Shown: positions 15,671-26,255, counted from the first letter of the stretch. The stretch: DNA of 64,000 nucleotides from Eubacterium sp. (GCA_017450645.1 JAFSTE010000018.1:1-64000); one strand, 5' to 3'. Notes: generated by a model from the letters alone, not told the origin. Numbers and translations: made by a program.

Positions 15671-17023
15671 ATGGGCAGACTTTTTGGAACAGACGGCGTA
15701 AGGGGCGTTGCAAATAAGGATTTGACAAACGACCTTGCGATGAAAATAGGCTCGGCAGCGGCTACAGTGCTGCTTAAGGAGGCACATGGCGAAAAACCGA
15801 CAGTGCTTATCGGTAAAGACACCCGCGCTTCGGGCGATATGCTCGAAGCTGCACTTACAGCGGGACTTTGCTCTGTGGGCTGTAACGTGCTTTCGGTTGG
15901 CGTTGTGCCAACCCCTGCGGTTGCGTACCTTGTTGGCAAGTACGAGTGCGAGGCAGGTATTATGATTAGCGCTTCTCACAATCCGTGCGAGTATAACGGC
16001 ATTAAGATTTTTCAGAAAACAGGTTATAAGCTCGACGACGCTATCGAGGAGGAGATAGAAGCTATTATCCTTGACGGTGCTGAGGAGCCTGCGGTTAAGC
16101 TCGGCGGCGAGGTAGGTAACAGAATGTACTCCAAAACCGCTGTAAGCGACTATGTTGCACACGTTGTCAGCACTGCAGAGGTTCGTTTTGACGGGCTCAG
16201 GATTGCGCTTGACTGCGCTAATGGTTCAGCTTCTGTCTGCGCTAAAGAGATTTTTACTCAGCTCGGCGCAAAGTGCATTATGCTTTCTGACACACCCGAC
16301 GGTACTAATATTAATGAGCATTGCGGTTCGACTCACCCCGAGGAGCTTATGAGCTTCGTTAAGGACGCTAACCTTGACCTCGGTCTTGCTTTTGACGGCG
16401 ATGCCGACAGAATGCTTGCAGTTGACGAAAACGGCGCTCTTGTAGACGGCGATAAGGTTATCGCAATTTGCGCAAAGCGTATGCAGGAGGAGGGAACTCT
16501 TAAAGAGAACACCGCCGTTGTTACGGTTATGAGTAATATGGGCTTCTTTAAGTTCTGCGACGAGCATAATATTCACTGTGCGCGTACCGCTGTAGGCGAC
16601 CGTTATGTACTTGAGAGAATGCTCAAGGACGGCTACAACATCGGCGGCGAGCAGTCGGGTCATGTTATTTTCCTTGACTACGCCACCACCGGAGACGGCG
16701 AGCTTTCGGGCGTAAAGCTTATCGAAACCGTTGTAAAATCGGGCAAGAAGCTTAGCGAGCTTGCTTCGATAATGGAGGTTTATCCTCAGGTGCTTATCAA
16801 TGTGCGCGTATCAGCCGAGGGTAAGCAGAAATATAATAACGACGAATATATCATAGCAGCAACCCAGAAGGCTGAGATGGAGCTTATGGGCGACGGACGC
16901 GTGCTTGTGCGCGTTTCGGGCACCGAGCCGCTTGTGCGCGTAATGCTCGAGGGTAAGGACATCGACCATATTACTGCGCTCGGCAACGACATAGCTGCTG
17001 TTGTAAAAGAAAGACTTTCGTAA
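15671..17023 (+). CDS. glmM: Phosphoglucosamine mutase GlmM
   Basis: GlmM interconverts glucosamine-6-P and glucosamine-1-P, feeding UDP-GlcNAc for peptidoglycan. The 450 residues show the start signature GRLFGTDGVRGVANKDLT, the phosphoserine loop ISASHNPCEYNG with Ser102 as active residue, the metal loop LAFDGDADRML, the sugar loop GGEQSGHV and the phosphate loop RVSGTEPLVRVM. GGAAGGAAC precedes the ATG. The stop overlaps the next start (TAATG). Confidence 0.96.
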   Translation: MGRLFGTDGVRGVANKDLTNDLAMKIGSAAATVLLKEAHGEKPTVLIGKDTRASGDMLEAALTAGLCSVGCNVLSVGVVPTPAVAYLVGKYECEAGIMISASHNPCEYNGIKIFQKTGYKLDDAIEEEIEAIILDGAEEPAVKLGGEVGNRMYSKTAVSDYVAHVVSTAEVRFDGLRIALDCANGSASVCAKEIFTQLGAKCIMLSDTPDGTNINEHCGSTHPEELMSFVKDANLDLGLAFDGDADRMLAVDENGALVDGDKVIAICAKRMQEEGTLKENTAVVTVMSNMGFFKFCDEHNIHCARTAVGDRYVLERMLKDGYNIGGEQSGHVIFLDYATTGDGELSGVKLIETVVKSGKKLSELASIMEVYPQVLINVRVSAEGKQKYNNDEYIIAATQKAEMELMGDGRVLVRVSGTEPLVRVMLEGKDIDHITALGNDIAAVVKERLS

Positions 17024-17895
17024 TGAGATTTACTACTGAATGGAAGGACTATGAGTTAATCGACTGTTCCTGCGGCGAAAAGCTTGAGCGCTGGAACAGA
17101 GAGATACTTATCCGTCCCGACCCGCAGGTTATCTGGAAAAGTGAAAAGGAGCACCGCCTATGGGCGCAGCCTTCCGCTAAGTATTTTCGCTCGAGAACGG
17201 GCGGCGGAAAGTGGAGCGTGTTTAAGCGTATGCCGTCCGCGTGGCAGGTAAGGTATAAGGATTTAACCTTTAATGTTAAGACTATGGGCTTTAAGCATAC
17301 GGGACTTTTTCCCGAGCAGGCGGTTAACTGGGACTTTACGCGCGAGCTTATAAGAAACAGCAATCGCGACGAGGTAAGCGTGCTTAACCTCTTTGCCTAT
17401 ACCGGCGCTGCAACCGTTGCGTGCCTTAAAGAGGGTGCAAGCGTTGTCCATGTAGACGCGTCTAAGGGTATGACGATGTGGGCTAAGGAAAACGCCGAGG
17501 CAAGCGGTGTCAGCGACGGCGACGTGCGCTGGATTGTTGACGACTGTATGAAGTTTGTTGCGCGCGAAATCAGGCGTGAAAACAAGTACGATATTATTAT
17601 TCTTGACCCGCCGTCCTACGGGCGCGGACCTCACGGCGAGGTGTGGCATCTTGAGGAGTGCATTTACGACTTTATGACCACTGTTGAAAATGTGCTTTCC
17701 GACGAGCCGATTGCCGTAATACTTAATTCGTACACAACAGGGCTCTCCGCCTCAGTAATGAAATATATTCTTGACGAGGCTATTACCAAAAAGCGCGGCG
17801 GATATGTTACCGCGGACGAAATCGGGCTTCCCGTTACCGCAAGCGGCGGCGTGCTGCCCTGCGGAACAACCGCAATTTGGTTAGCCGACAGATAA
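17023..17895 (+). CDS. Class I SAM-dependent methyltransferase, RlmI-like
   Basis: The 290-residue protein has a Rossmann methyltransferase core: motif I VLNLFAYTGAATVACLKEGA, the acidic residue after strand 2 in VVHVDASKGM, and motif IV IILDPPSYGRGP, of the type used by RlmI and related RNA cytosine-C5 methyltransferases. The N-terminal part (residues 1-110) differs from RlmI's PUA domain. The target is probably rRNA or tRNA, but this is inference. It overlaps glmM by one base and lies 4 bases before ecfA1. Confidence 0.78.
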   Translation: MRFTTEWKDYELIDCSCGEKLERWNREILIRPDPQVIWKSEKEHRLWAQPSAKYFRSRTGGGKWSVFKRMPSAWQVRYKDLTFNVKTMGFKHTGLFPEQAVNWDFTRELIRNSNRDEVSVLNLFAYTGAATVACLKEGASVVHVDASKGMTMWAKENAEASGVSDGDVRWIVDDCMKFVAREIRRENKYDIIILDPPSYGRGPHGEVWHLEECIYDFMTTVENVLSDEPIAVILNSYTTGLSASVMKYILDEAITKKRGGYVTADEIGLPVTASGGVLPCGTTAIWLADR

Positions 17896-17899
17896 TAAT

Positions 17900-18757
17900 A
17901 TGAGTTTAATTGAATTTGAAAATGTCGATTTTTCTTACTTCATTGACCCCGAGGATATCAATTCTTCGGAGAAGATAGAAATTGATGTTCTGCATAACTT
18001 TAACCTTAAAATTGAACAGGGCTCATTTACCGCGATACTCGGTCACAACGGCTCGGGCAAGTCGACTATTGCTAAGCTCACTAACGGTATTCTGTTTCCG
18101 CAAAGCGGGCGCGTGCTTGTAGACGGTAACGAAACCAAAAATGACGACAGTATCTACGACATTAGGCGTAATATCGGTATGGTGTTCCAGAACCCCGATA
18201 ATCAGATAGTGTCCTCGATTGTTGAGGAGGATGTTGCCTTCGGCGTTGAAAACCTCGGCATCCCGTCCGACGAGTGCAGACGCCGAGTAGACGAGGCGCT
18301 TAAAACCGTAGGTATGTACGAATACCGCGAAAAGTCGCCGAGCAAGCTGTCGGGCGGTCAAAAGCAGCGCGTTGCCGTTGCGGGAATAATCGCGATGAAG
18401 CCTAAGTGCATTGTGCTCGACGAGCCTACGGCTATGCTCGACCCGAGCGGGCGCAAAGAGGTCGTTGACACTATCGAAAAGCTGAATAAGGAGGAGGGGA
18501 TTACCATCCTTCTTATCACTCACAATATGGACGAGGCTGTAAGGGCTGACAGGGTAGTCGTTGTTGACGACGGCGAGATTAAGCTCGAAGGCACACCGCG
18601 CGAGGTGTTCTCTAATCTCGATGTTATCGAGAAGCTTCAGCTTGACGCACCTCAGTCCACTAAGCTTATTGACGAGCTTGGTATAAAAACTAACGAAACC
18701 GTATTAAATCCTAAGGAGTGCGCAAGAGCGCTGTTTGACAGCCTTAAAGCGCAGTAA
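17900..18757 (+). CDS. ecfA1: Energy-coupling factor transporter ATPase EcfA1
   Basis: One of two ABC ATPases of the shared ECF module that powers vitamin uptake with exchangeable S components. The 285 residues show Walker A GHNGSGKST, Q-loop VFQNPDNQ, signature LSGGQKQR, Walker B CIVLDEPTAMLDP and switch His in LITHNMDEA. It is followed 5 bases later by ecfA2, then ecfT. No S component is adjacent; one lies at 31603. Confidence 0.95.
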   Translation: MSLIEFENVDFSYFIDPEDINSSEKIEIDVLHNFNLKIEQGSFTAILGHNGSGKSTIAKLTNGILFPQSGRVLVDGNETKNDDSIYDIRRNIGMVFQNPDNQIVSSIVEEDVAFGVENLGIPSDECRRRVDEALKTVGMYEYREKSPSKLSGGQKQRVAVAGIIAMKPKCIVLDEPTAMLDPSGRKEVVDTIEKLNKEEGITILLITHNMDEAVRADRVVVVDDGEIKLEGTPREVFSNLDVIEKLQLDAPQSTKLIDELGIKTNETVLNPKECARALFDSLKAQ

Positions 18758-18762
18758 AAATT

Positions 18763-19626
18763 ATGGCGTTACTCAGCTGTGAAAATTTAACATATCTTTA
18801 CTCGGTGGGTACGCCTTTTGAAACCGCCGCGATTAACGGTATTACCTTTTCTGCCGAAAAGGGCGAGATTATCGGCGTAATCGGGCATACGGGCTCGGGT
18901 AAATCGACCTTTATTCAGCACCTCAACGGGCTTTTACAGCCGCACGAGGGCAAGGTGTTCTTAGACGGTAAAGACATATGGGCTAAGGAGAATAAGAAGA
19001 ATATTCGCCTTGTGCGCTTTGCTGTAGGTCTTTGCTTCCAGTATCCCGAGTATCAGATTTTTGAAGAAACCGTGTTTAAAGAGATTGCCTACGGACCTAC
19101 CCAGATGGGGCTTGACGATAACGAGATTAAGCAGCGTGTTTACGAGGCTATGGAGTATGTCGGCGTGTCGAGGAAGCTTGAAAAGAAGTCGCCCTTTGAC
19201 CTTTCGGGCGGACAAAAAAGGCGCGTTGCGATTGCTTCTATAATCGCTATGAAGCCCGAAGTCCTTATCCTCGACGAGCCTTGCGCAGGTCTTGACCCTA
19301 AGGGCAGGGAAGTAATCCTTGAACTTATACGCAACTATCAGCGCACCGCGGGCAATACGGTAATCTTTGTTTCGCATTCTATGGAGGATGTTGCAAAAAT
19401 TGCAGATAAGGTCCTCGTTTTAAATAATAGCAAGGTCGCTTTTACAGGCGATGTAAAAAGCGTTTACTCGCGCTCGAGGGAGCTTAAGGAAATGGGACTC
19501 AATGTCCCCGAAATCACCGAGGTGTTCCTTCAGCTTCATGATATGGGCGTGCCCTGCAATACCGATATTTTCACCGTTGAGCAGGCCGTTAGCGAGTATA
19601 AGCGACTCAGGGAGGTGGGCGTATGA
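18763..19626 (+). CDS. ecfA2: Energy-coupling factor transporter ATPase EcfA2
   Basis: Second ATPase of the ECF heterodimer, 287 residues. Motifs are Walker A GHTGSGKST, Q-loop CFQYPEYQIFEETV, signature LSGGQKRR, Walker B LILDEPCAGLDP and FVSHSMEDV. It overlaps ecfT by 4 bases (ATGA), consistent with coupled synthesis of the module. Confidence 0.95.
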   Translation: MALLSCENLTYLYSVGTPFETAAINGITFSAEKGEIIGVIGHTGSGKSTFIQHLNGLLQPHEGKVFLDGKDIWAKENKKNIRLVRFAVGLCFQYPEYQIFEETVFKEIAYGPTQMGLDDNEIKQRVYEAMEYVGVSRKLEKKSPFDLSGGQKRRVAIASIIAMKPEVLILDEPCAGLDPKGREVILELIRNYQRTAGNTVIFVSHSMEDVAKIADKVLVLNNSKVAFTGDVKSVYSRSRELKEMGLNVPEITEVFLQLHDMGVPCNTDIFTVEQAVSEYKRLREVGV

Positions 19627-20435
19627 TAGGCGATATCACTATCGGTCAGTATTTCCCCGGAAACTCCCTTATTCACAGAATGGACGCAAGGATGAAAACC
19701 GTACTTATATTCGTTCTTATGGTCGCGGTTTTTCTGTGCCAGAGCTATGTTTCAATGGGGCTTGCGCTTTTGTTGACACTTGTGCTTGTGATTATTTCTA
19801 AAATCAGGCTCAGCGTTATTTTAAAGGGTATGAAGCCCATACTTGTAATCGTAGTAATCACCTCGCTGTTAAACCTGTTTTACGGCAGCGGCGAGCCGAT
19901 TTGCGAATTCTTGATTTTTAAAATAACCCAAAGCGGAATCAATAACGCAATCTTTATGGCTTGCAGGATACTTCTGCTCGTCGTAATCGGCTTAATGCTG
20001 ACATATACCACAACACCGACAGCGCTCACCGACGCTATGGAGTCGCTTTTAAAACCGCTTAAGGTCTTTAAGGTTGACACGCATTCAATAGCTATGACCA
20101 TGACCATCGCGCTGCGCTTTATCCCGATACTCATAGAAGAGGTCGAAAAGATTATCGCCGCGCAAAAATCAAGGGGCGCGGATATGGAAACGGGCGGACT
20201 CATCAAGCGCGTAAAGGCTGTTGTGCCTGTGCTTATCCCGCTGTTCATTTCGTCCTTCAGGCGCGCTAACGAGCTTGCCGACGCTATGGAGTGCCGCTGC
20301 TACCGCGGCGGAGAGGGCAGAACGAGGATGAAGGTCAGCCGACTGCAGACTCTCGACTACTGCGCGCTTGCGTTCACTGTAGTTTACTTTGCGGGAATTG
20401 TGTTATTAAAAATATTTACTAAAAGTGTTATTTAA
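19623..20435 (+). CDS. ecfT: Energy-coupling factor transporter transmembrane protein EcfT
   Basis: A membrane scaffold that links the ATPases to S components. The 270 residues have about five hydrophobic segments (residues 25-55, 63-85, 95-125, 240-265 among them) and the two coupling motifs that touch the ATPases: AAQKSRGADM and AMECRCYRG, matching the A-R-G/S consensus. The next gene, truA, starts immediately after the stop. Confidence 0.94.
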   Translation: MIGDITIGQYFPGNSLIHRMDARMKTVLIFVLMVAVFLCQSYVSMGLALLLTLVLVIISKIRLSVILKGMKPILVIVVITSLLNLFYGSGEPICEFLIFKITQSGINNAIFMACRILLLVVIGLMLTYTTTPTALTDAMESLLKPLKVFKVDTHSIAMTMTIALRFIPILIEEVEKIIAAQKSRGADMETGGLIKRVKAVVPVLIPLFISSFRRANELADAMECRCYRGGEGRTRMKVSRLQTLDYCALAFTVVYFAGIVLLKIFTKSVI

Positions 20436-21179
20436 ATGAAAAGATATCTTATCACTATAAAATACGACGGTACGGCGTACCACGGCTGGCAGGTGCAGAG
20501 TAACGCGCTTTCGGTTCAGGAGGAGTTCCAGAATGCCGTCGAAAAGGTGTTTTTAAAACGACTTGATGTCAAGGGCTGCTCGCGTACTGACAGCGGCGTA
20601 CACGCTAATATGTACTGCCTTACGCTTGACAGCGATATGAATATAAGCGAAGAGGGGATTGTGTTAGCCCTTAATACTAAGCTGCCTAAGGATATTGCGG
20701 TTATCGGGTGCAGAGAGGTCGACTCGGACTTTCATCCGCGCTACGACTGCATTTCTAAGCAGTATGTGTATAAGGTCTATAACGGTAAAATCCGTGACCC
20801 GTTTTTAGAGGGCTACGCGCTTCACTATCCGTATAAGCTAGACGACGAGTATTTAAATGACGAAGCTAAGGCGTTTCTCGGAAAACACGACTTTTCGGGC
20901 TTTTGCTCGGTTAAAAGCGACGTTGAGGACACTCTCAGAACAATTACTAAGGCGGATGTTACGCGAAACGGCGACATAGTTACCTTTACCTTTGAGGGCG
21001 ACGGATTCCTCTATAATATGGTAAGGATTATGGTCGGCACACTGCTTTTTGTAAACGAGGGTAAGATTAAAAAGGGCGAGCTCGGTGAGGTTATCGCTTC
21101 GTGCGACAGAACGCGCGCAGGCAGAACCGCCGCACCGTACGGCTTGTATTTAGATAAGGTTAATTATCAGGAGAATTAA
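20436..21179 (+). CDS. truA: tRNA pseudouridine(38-40) synthase TruA
   Basis: TruA isomerises uridines 38-40 in tRNA anticodon arms. The 247 residues contain the catalytic motif CSRTDSGVHA with the essential Asp, the N-terminal IKYDGTAYHGWQVQ and the C-terminal GDGFLYNMVRIMVGTL. ecfA1-ecfA2-ecfT-truA is a common gene order in Firmicutes, which supports the whole assignment. Confidence 0.96.
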   Translation: MKRYLITIKYDGTAYHGWQVQSNALSVQEEFQNAVEKVFLKRLDVKGCSRTDSGVHANMYCLTLDSDMNISEEGIVLALNTKLPKDIAVIGCREVDSDFHPRYDCISKQYVYKVYNGKIRDPFLEGYALHYPYKLDDEYLNDEAKAFLGKHDFSGFCSVKSDVEDTLRTITKADVTRNGDIVTFTFEGDGFLYNMVRIMVGTLLFVNEGKIKKGELGEVIASCDRTRAGRTAAPYGLYLDKVNYQEN

Positions 21180-21180
21180 T

Positions 21181-22347
21181 ATGCCATCTAAACAGCGTGA
21201 AAACGCGAGAAAAGAAAAACAGCTCCTTAAAGAGCAAAAAATAAGGCGAATAATCTGGATTGTTATAGTGCTTGTTGTAGCGTGCCTGATTGTTATGAAG
21301 GCGGCTGAGCTTGACTACGGAAAAATAAAGAGCTATTTTACCGACAAGAGCATATCTATGACCACCGAAGCGGACGCGTACCCCTATACGCTCGACAGCT
21401 CCGCAGGCGTTAAGCTTAATTTTATTAACGATAAAATTGTTGCGCTTACCGACCTTTCGTGTACTGTACTCAACCCGTCGGACGCTAAGGAGATATACTC
21501 CTTCAGCCACGGTTATTCTAACCCCATAACCTCCTGCGCGGGTAACTATATCTTTACTATCGACCAGGGCGGCACAAGACTCCGGCTCGATAACACTAGC
21601 GAAAATGTCTACGAGTCAAAGCTCGAAACTACGGTAATCTGCGCCGATGTTGCAAAAAACGGTAACGCCGTTTACGCGGTGCGCAAGTCTAACGGCAAGC
21701 AGGTGCTTATCGTTATGAACAGCTCGCTTAAAAAGCTTATGAATGTGCCTGTTACCGACGGCTATGTCGTTGCTGTTGCCATCGACCCGTCAGGTCGCAA
21801 ATGCGCTTACGCTACCGTTTCTTCCAAAAACGCAAAGCTTGTTACCACGCTTCATACAATTAATGTGGGCGAAACAGAGGATAAAGCGTCCTTTGACTTT
21901 AATGACAGTAATGTTTTCGACCTGCAGTACTCAAATTCGGGCGAGCTTTACTATGTCGGCACTAACGCGGTAGCCGTTGTAAAGAACCAGAAGCATTTAA
22001 AAGAGGTGTTTAAAACAGGCAGCGTTTATTCTGTTACATATAACTACACCTCCGATAACGAGCTCGTTTATGTTTACTCAAAATACAGCGACGCGAGCGA
22101 AAACTTTGTTGTTTATATTAATTCGGGCGGTAAGGTTAAAACTAAGATTAAGCTTAGCCAGAAGCCGAAGTATGTTTCCGCAAATAACGATATATGCGTT
22201 TTGTTCTCGAATAAAATCATTACTTATTCGCTTACAAAAGGTGAAAAGAAGGATACCTATAAGTGCGACGACAGCATTTCCGCTGCCAATAAGTTTTCTT
22301 CCAAAATCTTTGTAACCCGTCATCAGCTTGTTGATGTTATAGGATAA
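21181..22347 (+). CDS. DUF5711-type membrane-anchored beta-propeller protein
   Basis: The 388-residue protein has a basic N-terminus, a single membrane segment (about residues 22-40, IIWIVIVLVVACLIVMK) and a long outside domain of repeated beta-rich blades with recurring motifs (KLNFINDKIVALTD, VAVAIDPSGRKCAYATV, NVFDLQYSNSGELYYVG). This looks like a beta-propeller of the DUF5711 type. Function is unknown. Its neighbours, a CvpA-like membrane protein and pgsA, suggest a cell-envelope role, which is only inference. Confidence 0.7.
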   Translation: MPSKQRENARKEKQLLKEQKIRRIIWIVIVLVVACLIVMKAAELDYGKIKSYFTDKSISMTTEADAYPYTLDSSAGVKLNFINDKIVALTDLSCTVLNPSDAKEIYSFSHGYSNPITSCAGNYIFTIDQGGTRLRLDNTSENVYESKLETTVICADVAKNGNAVYAVRKSNGKQVLIVMNSSLKKLMNVPVTDGYVVAVAIDPSGRKCAYATVSSKNAKLVTTLHTINVGETEDKASFDFNDSNVFDLQYSNSGELYYVGTNAVAVVKNQKHLKEVFKTGSVYSVTYNYTSDNELVYVYSKYSDASENFVVYINSGGKVKTKIKLSQKPKYVSANNDICVLFSNKIITYSLTKGEKKDTYKCDDSISAANKFSSKIFVTRHQLVDVIG

Positions 22348-22363
22348 ACATTAGGAGAATGGT

Positions 22364-23086
22364 ATGACAATTTTTAATGTGTATGTAAACTATATAGATT
22401 TAGGCATCGTGGCGCTGATTGTCGCCTTTGCCTGGGCGGGCTGCCGCAAGGGACTGTTTATTAATGTCCTTAACTTTATACGCTGGTCCGTGGGGCTGTT
22501 TTTGTGCTTTTATTTCAGCGAAAACCTCGCGCAGCAGGTGTGCAGTACCTATGTTAAGCCCGAGATGCATCAGTTTCTCAGCGATAAGCTGTCGCAGGGC
22601 GGCGTAGAAAATGTTCTCGCCCTTGTAACTCAGGTGCAAAACGAGGTGCCTAAACCGTTTTCACAGCTCATAAGCATTGACGGTATCGCTCTTACAGAGG
22701 AGAATATAGTCGATACGGTGCTCGAAACAGTGTTTGAGCCGCTTTTGCTGATAGCTACAAAGGCTGCGATATTTATAGCGGTGTTCATTTTGTTCTTTGC
22801 AATAACGGGAATTATCCTGCACTTTGTTAAGAAGAGCAATAAAAAGAAAGATAAAGAAAAAAGCTCCAAGCTCAGAAAAGCGGACAGAGCGTTCGGCTTC
22901 ATCCTCGGCGTGTTTAAGGGCGCAATCGTTGTGTTTACCGTTTGCGAAATCATAAAGCTTGTGACGTATACAAGCGAGGATACGGGCTATACTAACGCCT
23001 TTCTCGAAGCGGTGTCGACAAGTACGCTGTTTGAGTTTGTAGATTCAATAAATCCATTTAATGCTGTTACGGAGGGAATATTATAA
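22364..23086 (+). CDS. CvpA family membrane protein
   Basis: A 240-residue protein with about four membrane segments: residues 10-30, 33-55, 125-150 and 178-200. The N-terminal IDLGIVALIVAFAWAGCRKG and the segment after it match the CvpA family, which is linked to envelope stress and colicin V production in other bacteria; its biochemical role is unsettled. It overlaps pgsA by one base. Confidence 0.75.
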   Translation: MTIFNVYVNYIDLGIVALIVAFAWAGCRKGLFINVLNFIRWSVGLFLCFYFSENLAQQVCSTYVKPEMHQFLSDKLSQGGVENVLALVTQVQNEVPKPFSQLISIDGIALTEENIVDTVLETVFEPLLLIATKAAIFIAVFILFFAITGIILHFVKKSNKKKDKEKSSKLRKADRAFGFILGVFKGAIVVFTVCEIIKLVTYTSEDTGYTNAFLEAVSTSTLFEFVDSINPFNAVTEGIL

Positions 23087-23745
23087 TGAGAGATGTATTA
23101 AAAGATAATGTAGGCGACCTTTTTGATAACTGGAATACAATACCTAACTGGCTTTCGTTTTTCAGAATAGCTATGATTCCTGTTTTCACCGTGCTTTTTA
23201 TTAAAGACTATTACATAGCTGCGTTTATCGTTATGATTGTAGCGGCAGTTACCGACCTTTTTGACGGTAAAATTGCCCGTAAGTACAATATGGTGTCAAA
23301 CCTCGGTAAAATCCTTGACCCCGTTGCCGATAAGCTTTCGCAGATGGCGATAGTTATTATCCTTATAGTTAAGTTCTGGAACGACGGCATTAAGTATGTA
23401 CTGTTTTTATTTATCGTTAAAGAGCTTCTTATGATTTGCGGCGGACTTCTGCTTTTGTCAAAAGGACTTCGTCCCGTAGCGGCAGAGATGTGGGGCAAGA
23501 TTGCCACAACCGTTTTTTATGTGTTTATGATTGCTATTATCGCAATCGGCGGCGAGGGCAGCGCGCTTGCCGGCGTTGCTGCATTTCAGTCAATTATACT
23601 TTCGCAGACTATTGTTAATATAATGGTTATAATTGCGGCAATACTTACATTTGTGTCTCTTTTCAGCTATGTTCCGGGTTTTGTAAAGCAGGTTAAAGAG
23701 AACAAAAACAAACAATTAGGAGAAATTACTGATAATGAAGAATAA
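23086..23745 (+). CDS. pgsA: CDP-diacylglycerol-glycerol-3-phosphate 3-phosphatidyltransferase
   Basis: PgsA makes phosphatidylglycerol phosphate, the precursor of anionic membrane lipids. The 219-residue integral membrane protein carries the CDP-alcohol phosphotransferase motif DLFDGKIARKYNMVSNLG then KILDPVADK, with the expected aspartates, and several hydrophobic helices. The last 11 bases overlap the ClpE-like gene start. Confidence 0.93.
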   Translation: MRDVLKDNVGDLFDNWNTIPNWLSFFRIAMIPVFTVLFIKDYYIAAFIVMIVAAVTDLFDGKIARKYNMVSNLGKILDPVADKLSQMAIVIILIVKFWNDGIKYVLFLFIVKELLMICGGLLLLSKGLRPVAAEMWGKIATTVFYVFMIAIIAIGGEGSALAGVAAFQSIILSQTIVNIMVIIAAILTFVSLFSYVPGFVKQVKENKNKQLGEITDNEE

Positions 23746-26050
23746 TTTATGCTCACGCTGCGGTAAAAGACCGGCAGTTGTGTTTATTCAAAAGATGGAA
23801 GGCGACGAGGTAAAGCCCGAGGGACTTTGCATTAACTGCGCGCGCGACCTTAATATCGGACCCATAAGACAGATGATTGAAAAGCTCGGTATCAGCGACG
23901 AGGATTTAGAAGCTGCAAGCGAGCAGATGAATATGTTTATGGAGAATATGGACGATTTTAATTTCGACGACCTCGGCGAGATGTTCAATCCCGATAACGC
24001 GGACGGCGCTCAGACAATGCCTTTCCAAAACCTTTTCGGCAATATGGGAAGCGTTGCTTCAGGCGACAGCAAGGAGGATACTAAACAGCAGAAAAAGGCT
24101 AAGGGTAAAAAGAAGCGTAATAACGCTCCCGACGACTCGAGAAAGTTCCTTAACTCCTACTGTAACAACCTTACCGAGCGCGCTCAAAAGGGCGAAATAG
24201 ATAACATTATCGGCCGTGAGAACGAGATTTCACGCGCTGTTCAGATTCTTTGCAGAAGAACTAAGAACAACCCCTGCCTTATCGGTGAGCCCGGCGTCGG
24301 CAAAACCGCTATCGCAGAAGGTCTTGCTATTAAAATCGCTAAGGGCGAGGTGCCCGCACGCCTTGCGGATAAAGAGATTTATCTGCTTGACTTAACCGCG
24401 CTTGTTGCAGGCACGCAGTTTCGCGGTCAGTTCGAGGGCAGGATTAAGGGTCTTGTCGACGAGGTAAGACACGAGGGGAATATTATTCTGTTTATTGACG
24501 AGGTGCATAACCTTGTCGGTACGGGCGACAGCGAAGGCACAATGAACGCCGCTAATATCCTTAAGCCCGCGCTTTCAAGGGGCGAAATCCAGGTTATCGG
24601 CGCTACTACCTTTAACGAGTACAGAAAGTATATCGAAAAGGATGCTGCGCTCGAAAGGCGTTTTCAGCCGATTAAGATTGAGGAACCGTCAATCGACGAC
24701 GCCTACAGAATGCTCCTCGGTATCAAGAAGTATTACGAGGATTACCATAAGGTGCAGATTAACGACACTCTTGTTTATAAGGCTGTCACAATGTCCGAGC
24801 GCTTTGTAACGGACAGGTATCTGCCCGATAAGGCAATCGACCTGCTTGACGAGGCTTGCACCGGCGCAAACCTAAGAAATCCTGCTATCAGCAAGTACCA
24901 GATGCTCCTTGAAGAAAAGGAAAATCTCAGCGAGAATATAGAAAATCTTTCTAATCCCGAAGAGGACGATAAGATTGACTACGAGCTTATCTCTAAGCTT
25001 AAGTCAAAGCTTATTAATATCGAAAACGAGCTTCCCGAGTACGAGGAAAAGGCTAAGGATAATCAGGTGCTTGAAAGCGATTTGGCTCGCGTAATTTCGC
25101 TTTGGACGGGTATCCCCGCCGCTAAAATAGAGCAGGGCGATGTTAAAAAACTCGCCGCGCTTGACGACGAGCTTAAGGCACATATTATCGGTCAGGACGA
25201 GGCTATTACTAAGATTGCTAACTCCGTAAGACGCGGAAGAATTCAGATTAGCCCTAAGAAAAGACCTCAGTCCTTCATATTTGTCGGTCCTACCGGTGTC
25301 GGCAAAACCGAGCTTGTAAAGCAGCTTGCAAACGCGCTCTTCGACTCGCCCGATAATCTTATAAGGCTTGATATGAGCGAGTTTATGGAAAAGTTCAGCG
25401 TGTCGCGTATTATCGGCTCGCCTCCGGGTTATATCGGCTACGACGACGCGGGTCAGCTCACCGAAAAGGTAAGGCGTAAGCCCTATAGCGTAATCCTTTT
25501 TGACGAGATTGAAAAGGCGCATAAGGATGTGCTTAATATCCTGCTTCAGATTCTTGACGAGGGCAGAATCACAGACGCGCAGGGAAGAACGGTTAACTTT
25601 GAAAATACCGTTATCATTATGACCTCTAACGCAGGCTCTACCGACCAGAACACGATGGGCTTCGGCAAGAGCGACAAGGATATAAACCAGGAGGTTACAA
25701 TGAAGGCGCTCGAGCGTTTCCTTCGCCCCGAGTTCCTCGGCAGAGTTGACGAGATTGTTATCTTTAATAATCTCACTGTCGACGACTTTAAAAAGATTGC
25801 CGCGCTTATGCTTGACGAGCTTGTTGACAGCCTTAAGGATAAGGGTATCGACCTTAAATACGACGCTTCCGTATGCGATTATCTTGCTAAAAATGCCTTT
25901 GGCTCTAAGAAGAATGCAAGGGCGCTTCGCGACGCTGTACGCCGCGAGGTAGAGGAGATTATCGCCAACGCGATTGTATATAACGAGGGCGATGAAATAA
26001 AAACTATATCTCTTTTTGCAACGGACAAAATAGATATTAAAATAAATTAA
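23735..26050 (+). CDS. ClpE-like ATP-dependent Clp protease ATP-binding subunit
   Basis: A 771-residue HSP100 unfoldase with two AAA+ modules. The N-terminus has a zinc finger (CSRCGKRP and CINCARDL, residues 5-35) in place of the usual Clp N-domain, the hallmark of ClpE. AAA1 carries Walker [10 protein letters not shown] and Walker [10 protein letters not shown]; a short middle coiled coil lies near residues 390-435; AAA2 carries [19 protein letters not shown] and SPPGYIGYD. It likely delivers misfolded proteins to ClpP. It ends just before the tRNA cluster promoter with no clear terminator. Confidence 0.9.
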   Translation: MKNNLCSRCGKRPAVVFIQKMEGDEVKPEGLCINCARDLNIGPIRQMIEKLGISDEDLEAASEQMNMFMENMDDFNFDDLGEMFNPDNADGAQTMPFQNLFGNMGSVASGDSKEDTKQQKKAKGKKKRNNAPDDSRKFLNSYCNNLTERAQKGEIDNIIGRENEISRAVQILCRRTKNNPCLIGEPGVGKTAIAEGLAIKIAKGEVPARLADKEIYLLDLTALVAGTQFRGQFEGRIKGLVDEVRHEGNIILFIDEVHNLVGTGDSEGTMNAANILKPALSRGEIQVIGATTFNEYRKYIEKDAALERRFQPIKIEEPSIDDAYRMLLGIKKYYEDYHKVQINDTLVYKAVTMSERFVTDRYLPDKAIDLLDEACTGANLRNPAISKYQMLLEEKENLSENIENLSNPEEDDKIDYELISKLKSKLINIENELPEYEEKAKDNQVLESDLARVISLWTGIPAAKIEQGDVKKLAALDDELKAHIIGQDEAITKIANSVRRGRIQISPKKRPQSFIFVGPTGVGKTELVKQLANALFDSPDNLIRLDMSEFMEKFSVSRIIGSPPGYIGYDDAGQLTEKVRRKPYSVILFDEIEKAHKDVLNILLQILDEGRITDAQGRTVNFENTVIIMTSNAGSTDQNTMGFGKSDKDINQEVTMKALERFLRPEFLGRVDEIVIFNNLTVDDFKKIAALMLDELVDSLKDKGIDLKYDASVCDYLAKNAFGSKKNARALRDAVRREVEEIIANAIVYNEGDEIKTISLFATDKIDIKIN

Positions 26051-26058
26051 AAAACTCT

Positions 26059-26087
26059 TGACTTTTAAGCGGACATTAGATATAATA
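26059..26087 (+). promoter_or_regulatory. Promoter of the five-tRNA cluster
   Basis: TTGACT (26059-26064), a 17-base spacer and TATAAT (26082-26087), 14 bases before tRNA-Gly. Confidence 0.85.
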
Positions 26088-26101
26088 ATGTCCGTTGATA
26101 T

Positions 26102-26175
26102 GCGGGTGTAGTTCAATGGTAGAATCTCAGCCTTCCAAGCTGATTGCGTGGGTTCGATTCCCATCACCCGCTCCA
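26102..26175 (+). tRNA. tRNA-Gly(TCC)
   Basis: Acceptor GCGGGTG/CACCCGC, anticodon loop CTTCCAA giving TCC, T-loop GTTCGATTC, discriminator T and encoded CCA. First gene of the cluster. Confidence 0.96.
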
Positions 26176-26178
26176 TAT

Positions 26179-26255
<77 letters not shown>

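Noticed and set aside
15401..16162. 253-codon minus-strand frame opposite ruvB/glmM
   Set aside because: Both plus-strand genes are intact and highly conserved, and the reverse frame has no start signals.
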